The position numbers were made by a program, and so were the translations under genes. A stretch of 64,000 nucleotides of DNA from Methanofollis formosanus (GTDB lineage Archaea > Halobacteriota > Methanomicrobia > Methanomicrobiales > Methanofollaceae), in assembly GCF_019633745.1 (NCBI RefSeq), contig NZ_CP037968.1, positions 1,680,789 through 1,744,788 of the forward strand. Direction: 5' to 3'. How positions within the stretch are numbered: the stretch's first letter is position 1; every line of letters starts with the position of its first letter. The notes under the pieces were generated by a model, which saw only the letters and a program-made list of their open reading frames with translations, ran no database searches and had not been told where the DNA came from. Of this stretch, positions 59,239 through 64,000 are shown one piece after another.

Positions 59239-60011
59239 CGCCGCCCCTCCTGCCGATGCTCCGGAAAGACGCGATGAGGAACGCCATGGGCGATGAGGTC
59301 GACCGGGCACCCGTAAGCCGCCTCGATCATGTCGGACGTGAGTTCGGGAGATTCGTGAGTGTACAGCCGCCTGTTGAGACAGGCAACCTTCGTCACCCGG
59401 GAGGAGAGGACGCCGATGTCGTGAGTGACGAAGACAATGGTCATCTGCTCGCGGAGGGTGTCCAAGGTCTTCATGAAGTGGTCCTCGGTGGGCGAGTCGA
59501 TGTAGACCGTCGGTTCGTCGAGGATCAGCACCCTGGGCCCGGCGGCAAGGGCCCTGGCGATGATCGCCCGCTGCTGCTGCCCGCCCGAGAGCCGACTGAT
59601 CTCCCGGCCCGCGAGGTCGGCGATCCCCATCAACTCGAGGGCCTCGTCAGCCATCTCATGATCTTTCCGCCCGTAGCGTCTCGGGAAACCCTGCAGATGA
59701 CCGAGCCGCCCGGAGAGTACCATCTCCCCGACGGTCACCGGGTACGAGAAGTCGAAGGTGCGGTACTGCGGGACATACCCGAGAAGATGACGACGTTCCT
59801 GCGGGCGGCCTCCCAGCACCTTCACGTCTCCGGCCGCCAGTCTGACCAGGCCGAGGACCGTCTTGAGGAGGGTGGACTTTCCGCCGCCGTTCGGTCCGAT
59901 GACCGCGTAGAAGTCGCCCTCCTCGACCGTAAGACTGACATCTTCAAGGACCCGCTTCCCGCCGAGGTCGACCGTGACCCCCGAGAGTTCGATGACCGGT
60001 GCCCTTTTCAT
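59235..60011 (-). CDS. Metal ABC importer ATPase
   Basis: 258 aa. Walker A GPNGGGKSTL, signature LSGGQQQRAIIAR, Walker B VLILDEPTVYID and H-loop VTHDIG. KVACLNRRLYTHESPELTSD at the C-terminus is the ZnuC-like tail. Overlaps the binding-protein stop by 4 bases and the permease start by 4, so the stoichiometry is translationally coupled. Confidence 0.93.
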   Translation of the reverse strand: MKRAPVIELSGVTVDLGGKRVLEDVSLTVEEGDFYAVIGPNGGGKSTLLKTVLGLVRLAAGDVKVLGGRPQERRHLLGYVPQYRTFDFSYPVTVGEMVLSGRLGHLQGFPRRYGRKDHEMADEALELMGIADLAGREISRLSGGQQQRAIIARALAAGPRVLILDEPTVYIDSPTEDHFMKTLDTLREQMTIVFVTHDIGVLSSRVTKVACLNRRLYTHESPELTSDMIEAAYGCPVDLIAHGVPHRVFPEHRQEGRR

Positions 60012-60868
60012 GGCGACCCTGCGAATGCCCCGGCCACATGCCGCATGTTCTCGATATATCCTTTCTCCAGGGGACTGACCAGGACGACCGACCCGTTGAT
60101 TTCCCCGGCGACCACCTCGGCACTCCGCGTGGACTGTTCTGGCGAGGCGAAGACGACGCTGATATTTTCCGCCCGCGCCTGAGCGATGAGATGCTGCAAC
60201 CCCTGGGGAGTCGGTTCCTTGCCCTCATCCTCGATCGGGACGATCTTCAGCCCATAGTCCCGGGCAAAGTATCCCCATGCCGGGTGATAGACGAGGACTG
60301 CCTTCCCCTCCCGGCCGTCGAGGGACGCAACGATCTCCGTGTCGAGGGCATGGAGTTCGGCGAGATACCGGTCCCGGTTCGCCTCATAGATCGGCTTCCC
60401 CTCGGGATCGACTGCAATCAGTCCGTCGCAGATATTCGCGACCATCGTGGCGGCATTTCTTGGAGAGAGCCAGATGTGCGGGTCGCCGTCGACGATCTCG
60501 ATCCCTTCAGAACAGTCGACGACAAGCATGTCCGGATTCAATCCGGCAATCTTCTCCATCCAGGCGTTCTCGACCTCCACACCCGATCCGACCTTGGCAT
60601 ACATCGCCGCCTCGCCGAGTCTGGCAAGTTGACCGGGCGTCGGTTCATAGGTGTGCGGGTTCTCGCCCGGGCCGACGAGGATCATCGCGTCCACACGGTC
60701 GCCGCCGACGGCTTCCACAAATTCTGCCTGCGGCGGGATGGTCACGGCGACCAGCACCTTTCCGTCTGCACCGGCCTCTCCCTCCCCCAGGCAACCTGCA
60801 ACAAGAATAAAAGACAGGACAAGCACTGCACCACAGAGCGCCTGCCCCCCATATCGCGCCTCTGGCAT
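60008..60868 (-). CDS. Metal-binding lipoprotein of the ABC importer (ZnuA-like)
   Basis: 286 aa with a lipobox after the signal peptide (VLSFILVAGCLG, Cys26). ZnuA/PsaA-type ligands: GPGENPHTYEPTPGQLARL (His), DGDPHIWLSPRNAATMVA (His) and VYHPAWGYFARDYG (His). A final acidic ligand is expected near VFASPEQSTRSAEVVA. No His-rich loop, so Zn versus Mn/Fe cannot be decided. The operator palindrome lies 18-36 bases upstream of the ATG. Confidence 0.92.
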   Translation of the reverse strand: MPEARYGGQALCGAVLVLSFILVAGCLGEGEAGADGKVLVAVTIPPQAEFVEAVGGDRVDAMILVGPGENPHTYEPTPGQLARLGEAAMYAKVGSGVEVENAWMEKIAGLNPDMLVVDCSEGIEIVDGDPHIWLSPRNAATMVANICDGLIAVDPEGKPIYEANRDRYLAELHALDTEIVASLDGREGKAVLVYHPAWGYFARDYGLKIVPIEDEGKEPTPQGLQHLIAQARAENISVVFASPEQSTRSAEVVAGEINGSVVLVSPLEKGYIENMRHVAGAFAGSP

Positions 60869-60885
60869 CTGAGATTCCTCCAGAA

Positions 60886-60904
60886 ATTTGGTGTGTAACC
60901 AAAT
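60886..60904 (-). promoter_or_regulatory. Palindromic operator of the metal importer
   Basis: ATTTGGT-GTGTA-ACCAAAT is a perfect 7-bp inverted repeat with a 5-base spacer just upstream of the binding-protein ATG. The preceding gene encodes a DtxR/MntR-type repressor, so metal-dependent repression at this site is the natural reading. Confidence 0.65.
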
Positions 60905-60936
60905 ATCGCGGGCGCCCTATATACGCCTTCCGCGGC

Positions 60937-61368
60937 TCAGGGCTCGTCAGGACAGCAAGAACGGTCGTGCTCAATGGGGCCGCAGCAACTCATCATCGGG
61001 TGACCGAGGGACGCGCAGATCCGGTCGACGAGTTCCCTGGATACACAGGCCTCGATCTTCCTCGCCTCCAGGCATGCCTCCTCTGAGGAGAGCCCGAAAC
61101 GGCTCAGGGCAAGAGAGACGATCCGGTGCCTTCTGACCAGGAACCGGGCATATTCTTCCCCTTTTCCAGTAAGGGAGACCCCCCGATAGCGCGTGTGTTC
61201 CAGGTACCCCGCATCCGCCAGGACCGCCGCCGCCTTCGTCGCGGTCGAGGGAGAGACCCCGAGGTCCGCGGCGAGGTCGTTGGTGCGGACAACTCCTCCC
61301 ATTCGATAGACTGCTTTGAGAAATTCGGCCTTCCTGGCAGGGAGTTCAGAGCCGTCGATCTCCTCCAT
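60937..61368 (-). CDS. DtxR/MntR-family metal-dependent repressor
   Basis: 143 aa from ATG 61368; GTG 61410 is an alternative. Winged-helix N-terminus (AEFLKAVYRMGGVVRTNDLAADLGVSPSTATKAAAVLADAGY, residues about 12-55), the EHTRYRGVSLTGKGEEYA wing, and the dimerisation domain with RRHRIVSLALSRFGLSSEEACLEARKIE, the metal-ligand pattern of the family. It ends with an unusual cysteine-rich tail (MMSCCGPIEH then SCCPDEP). It probably represses the downstream importer through the palindrome at 60886. Confidence 0.88.
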   Translation of the reverse strand: MEEIDGSELPARKAEFLKAVYRMGGVVRTNDLAADLGVSPSTATKAAAVLADAGYLEHTRYRGVSLTGKGEEYARFLVRRHRIVSLALSRFGLSSEEACLEARKIEACVSRELVDRICASLGHPMMSCCGPIEHDRSCCPDEP

Positions 61369-61494
61369 ACCATCATACTCCGGTCTGGTCAGAATAAAAT
61401 TTTCCCCCACGCCAAATTCGGGAGATGATCAGACCCCAAAAATGTCGCAGGGATTGAACCCTCCCTGAACCAAATTGCTCTATTCCAAACATTG

Positions 61495-61975
61495 GGCTCT
61501 GTAGAATCGGGCATAAACGTTGGATTCAAGCATACGGGATGAAAAATTCTCGTCACGTGCTCTCTCTCTTTTCAAGAGAGGAGAATCGGGGGGGATCGTG
61601 TTCCATCGCCGCCCCCACCTATCTTCGTCGTGGGTGGTCCGGGGGGCAACGCCCCCCGGCGCGAGATGCCAGAGGAATCTCGACGATGGGGGCGGCCGAT
61701 CCATCAGAAGAATTTTCTATCCTCTGCGTATCGGCTTCAAAGTGATATGAAAAGTTCAAACTCTCATGCAAACCTGAAGAGATGATCGTCAGGGTCATTT
61801 TCATGGTAAACCATCCTCTATTCATCACTTCAACCCCCTGTGAACCGAAGCCATCGCCTTCCCTCATGCTCACGCCGGGAGCGCTGCCCCCGGACCCCTG
61901 GGATGCAGATTGGACAGAGAATGGGATCTCTGATCGCTTTCCTCATATCGGTGCCACGGGGGTGGTGCCGTGATC
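61495..61975 (+). repeat. Dispersed intergenic repeat, copy I (composite)
   Basis: Head CTCTGTAGAATCGGGCATAA and TTCAAGCATACGGGATGAAA; TGCTCTCTCTCTTTTCAAGA; CGTGTTCCATCGCCGCCCCC; GC hairpin CCGGGGGGC-AAC-GCCCCCCGG (61640-61660) followed by GCGCGAGATGCCAG. At 61805-61862 a segment matches copy F's 44055-44112 in inverse orientation (CTGTGAACCGAAGCCATCGC). Ends with GGGAGCGCTGCCCCCGGACC. Between divergent genes, unlike most other copies. Confidence 0.68.
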
Positions 61976-62022
61976 TGCTTCATGCAAAGAATTGATCACC
62001 CTGCATCCCCAACAGATCACCA

Positions 62023-63453
62023 ATGCTCTGCGACGAGGAGATCGTCGCCAGGTTCCTGGACGCCTCCTTTCAGGTCACCCAGGACGTGGTGGACTACATA
62101 AAGGAACAGGGCGACCCCGCGCTCATCGATCGGATCATCGCCGGAGCACCGCCCAACTCCTTTGTGATAGACCGCTCCTCGATACCCTCCACACCTCCTG
62201 TCCAGACACCAAAAAAACTGCGCGACGGGATCCGATTCCTGGCAGATCCCGAGATCGAGGTCCTCCAGGGCAAAGAAAACACGGCCAAGGGGATCAGGGA
62301 ATTCGAGGAGTATGTCAACTACTTCAAAGACCGGTACACCAAACTCTCGGCCGTCATGCGGGGCCGGATCCAGCCGGTCCCGATCGAAGCCCTGGGGAGA
62401 AACGGACGATACCGGGAGGACGAAGCTTCGTTCACCGGGATGGTCGCCGAGATCCGGAACAGCGCCAAAGGCAACAAGATCGTGGAACTCGAAGACCCGA
62501 CCGCCACGATGCGGGTGCTCTTCAACCGGTCCAGGGACGGTTTCGAAGAAGCCGAAAAACTCCTCCCCGACGAGGTGATCGGGGTCAAGGGCAAACTTTC
62601 CAACGACGGCAACATCTTCTTTGCCGACACCCTGATCAGGCCCGACATCCCGATCAACAACGCACCCTTCCGTTCAGATCGCCCGGGCAAGGCAGTTTTG
62701 ATCTCCGACGTCCACGTCGGTTCCGACACCTTCCTTGAAGACGCCTGGCACCGTTTTGCCGACTGGCTCTCCGACCAGGACGACATCGGCTACCTCCTCG
62801 TCGCCGGCGACATCGTCGACGGGATCGGTATCTATCCCAACCAGGACAAGGAACTGGTTATCACCAACATCTACGGGCAATACCGCGCCTTCGGCGAGAT
62901 GCTCGCCGCCCTCCCGCATAGGATCAAGATCGTCCTCTCACCAGGCAACCACGACGTGGTGCGGGGGGCGGAACCCCAGCCCGCCATCCCGCCGGAATTC
63001 AGGGAAGGGTACCCGCCGAACTGCATCTGGGTCGAGAACCCGGCCATGGTCAGTCTCCAGGGGGTGCGCGTGCTGATGTACCATGGCCGATCCTATGACG
63101 ACATGATCGGGATGATCCCGGGGGCGTCGTACCGCCACCCCGAAGAGATCATGGAAGAGATGCTGAAGCGCCGCCACCTCGCCCCGACCTACGGGATGCG
63201 GACTCCCATCGCACCCGGGAGGACCGACCACCTCGTCATCAACCCGGTACCCGAGGTACTCCACACCGGCCACGTCCACATCTCCGGGATAAAACGCTAC
63301 CGGGGCGTCCTGATGGTCAACGCCGGCACCTGGCAGTCCCAGACCGCCTTCCAGAAACAGATGAACGTGGTGCCCACCCCCGCACTGGCGGTCGTCCTCG
63401 ACCTCCAGACTCTGGAGCCCGAGGTCTTCGATTTTTCAGGCACACCGTCCTGA
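62023..63453 (+). CDS. polB: DNA polymerase D (PolII) small subunit, DP1
   Basis: 476 aa. 3'-5' proofreading exonuclease subunit of the Euryarchaeota-type replicative DNA polymerase. An OB fold (residues about 135-220; ASFTGMVAEIRNSAKGNKIVEL) is followed by the calcineurin-like phosphoesterase domain with all motifs intact: ISDVHVGSDTF, VAGDIVDGIG, LSPGNHDVVRG, MYHGRSYDDM and LHTGHVHISG. The N-terminal 60 residues form the helical interaction region. DP2, the catalytic subunit, is not in the window. Upstream repeat copy I occupies the intergenic region. Confidence 0.95.
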   Translation: MLCDEEIVARFLDASFQVTQDVVDYIKEQGDPALIDRIIAGAPPNSFVIDRSSIPSTPPVQTPKKLRDGIRFLADPEIEVLQGKENTAKGIREFEEYVNYFKDRYTKLSAVMRGRIQPVPIEALGRNGRYREDEASFTGMVAEIRNSAKGNKIVELEDPTATMRVLFNRSRDGFEEAEKLLPDEVIGVKGKLSNDGNIFFADTLIRPDIPINNAPFRSDRPGKAVLISDVHVGSDTFLEDAWHRFADWLSDQDDIGYLLVAGDIVDGIGIYPNQDKELVITNIYGQYRAFGEMLAALPHRIKIVLSPGNHDVVRGAEPQPAIPPEFREGYPPNCIWVENPAMVSLQGVRVLMYHGRSYDDMIGMIPGASYRHPEEIMEEMLKRRHLAPTYGMRTPIAPGRTDHLVINPVPEVLHTGHVHISGIKRYRGVLMVNAGTWQSQTAFQKQMNVVPTPALAVVLDLQTLEPEVFDFSGTPS

Positions 63454-63639
63454 ACCGGCACGGCGCCGGAAAATAGTTGCATACTGGCAGAAATTGGCCT
63501 CGAGTCGTCGGTCAGGACAGGATCGCCGAACGGCCATACCAATAAAATCGCTCTCTTTTTATCATTGAAACATCAGATACATAGAGGAACAGCAACCGGG
63601 TTTTGATGGAACAATCATCGCTCGGAGGATAGAAAAAAC
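63454..63639. other. Intergenic region with the hppA promoter
   Basis: A TTTTTATCATTG stretch (about 63556-63567) and CAGATACATAG (63571-63581) are the promoter candidates; GGAGG at 63624-63628 is the ribosome site for the pyrophosphatase. No other feature seen. Confidence 0.4.
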
Positions 63640-64000
63640 ATGGATCCAATCGTGTATCTGGCACCTCTGTGTGCTCTTCTGGGCCTCCTTTTTGCAGGTT
63701 ACTCCTTTATGAGAGTCAAAAAGGAAGGCGAGGGCACCGAGGTCATGAAAAAGATCACCGCGGCGATCCACAACGGGGCCATGGTCTACCTTAACAGGCA
63801 GTACAAGGCCATCGCTGTGTTCGTCGTGGTGTTAGCCATCGTCATAGCGGCGATACTGCCCGACGGCGCGCTCACTGCGGGTTGTTTTGTGCTCGGTGCC
63901 GTGCTCTCGGCAACCGCGGGCTACATCGGCATGTTCACCGCAACGAACGCCAACGGCAGGACGACCAACGCCGCCCGTCGCGGCATCGCCGAGGCTTTCA
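63640..64000 (+). CDS. hppA: Membrane ion-translocating pyrophosphatase (3' end outside window)
   Basis: 120 codons seen from ATG 63640 with GGAGG upstream. MDPIVYLAPLCALLGLLFAG, then the MKKITAAIHNGAMVYLNRQYK motif, VVVLAIVIAAILPDGAL and FVLGAVLSATAGYIGMFTATNANGRTTNAA match the first three helices of the H+/Na+-pumping pyrophosphatase. It hydrolyses PPi and moves H+ or Na+ across the membrane; the residues that separate the two ions lie beyond the window. Methanogens often have a Na+ or K+-dependent form. Confidence 0.9.
   Translation, partial: MDPIVYLAPLCALLGLLFAGYSFMRVKKEGEGTEVMKKITAAIHNGAMVYLNRQYKAIAVFVVVLAIVIAAILPDGALTAGCFVLGAVLSATAGYIGMFTATNANGRTTNAARRGIAEAF

Noticed and set aside
58316-59287. 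323-codon minus-strand frame overlapping the metal permease gene
   Set aside because: The permease frame 58429-59238 has all ABC-3 features; the alternative is Arg/Pro-rich and without a family.

Overview
The window is a methanogenic archaeon, most likely of the order Methanomicrobiales. The evidence is a fused sulfopyruvate decarboxylase next to a cysteate synthase (coenzyme M synthesis), a methanogenesis-marker DUF39/ferredoxin protein, CofH (coenzyme F420), archaeal riboflavin synthase, the small subunit of DNA polymerase D, an archaeal signal peptidase, and TATA-box promoters, several at the distance expected of leaderless mRNAs. Coding DNA is GC-rich; several promoter regions are very AT-rich. 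I saw no rRNA, tRNA or CRISPR array.

Layout. 1-16.8 kb is a cell-surface and exopolysaccharide region: a huge secreted SGNH hydrolase with repeated CBM6-like and PKD modules (cut by the left edge), a GT2 glycosyltransferase, two paralogous secreted beta-helix proteins (one with four C-terminal carbohydrate-binding modules), a CysE-like acetyltransferase, a large DUF2206-like membrane protein and three GT4 glycosyltransferases. 17.7-23.4 kb is a tightly overlapping six-gene operon on the minus strand: ABC-type ATPase, SIMIBI GTPase, Fe-S protein, DUF39/ferredoxin protein, cysteate synthase and ComDE. 23.6-27.0 kb holds two NCS2 nucleobase permeases, each with an unusual soluble C-terminal domain. 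27.1-37.9 kb is mixed metabolism (NAD-kinase-like, methyltransferase, rubredoxin-glutamate synthase, TrpB2, an RNase III-fold protein, a GerW-like set). 38.1-42.5 kb is a metal-type ABC importer with an FmdE-family protein and an internally duplicated binding protein. 44.1-48.2 kb encodes membrane and sensory proteins. 48.2-54.5 kb holds aminotransferases, riboflavin genes, purE and a flavoprotein/DUF123/metallo-hydrolase operon. 54.5-64 kb holds thiC, cofH, signal peptidase, a second metal ABC importer with its DtxR-type regulator and a palindromic operator, DNA polymerase D small subunit, and the start of a membrane pyrophosphatase.

Two things stand out. First, the CoM operon carries what looks like a dedicated set of accessory metal/energy proteins around a DUF39 sulfurtransferase-like protein, a good candidate for the unassigned last step of archaeal CoM synthesis. 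Second, at least nine intergenic regions contain copies of a modular, GC-rich, hairpin-forming repeat family of about 150-480 bp, almost all in the same orientation and often between convergent genes. One module has expanded into a degenerate tandem array of six units at 52.07-52.85 kb.
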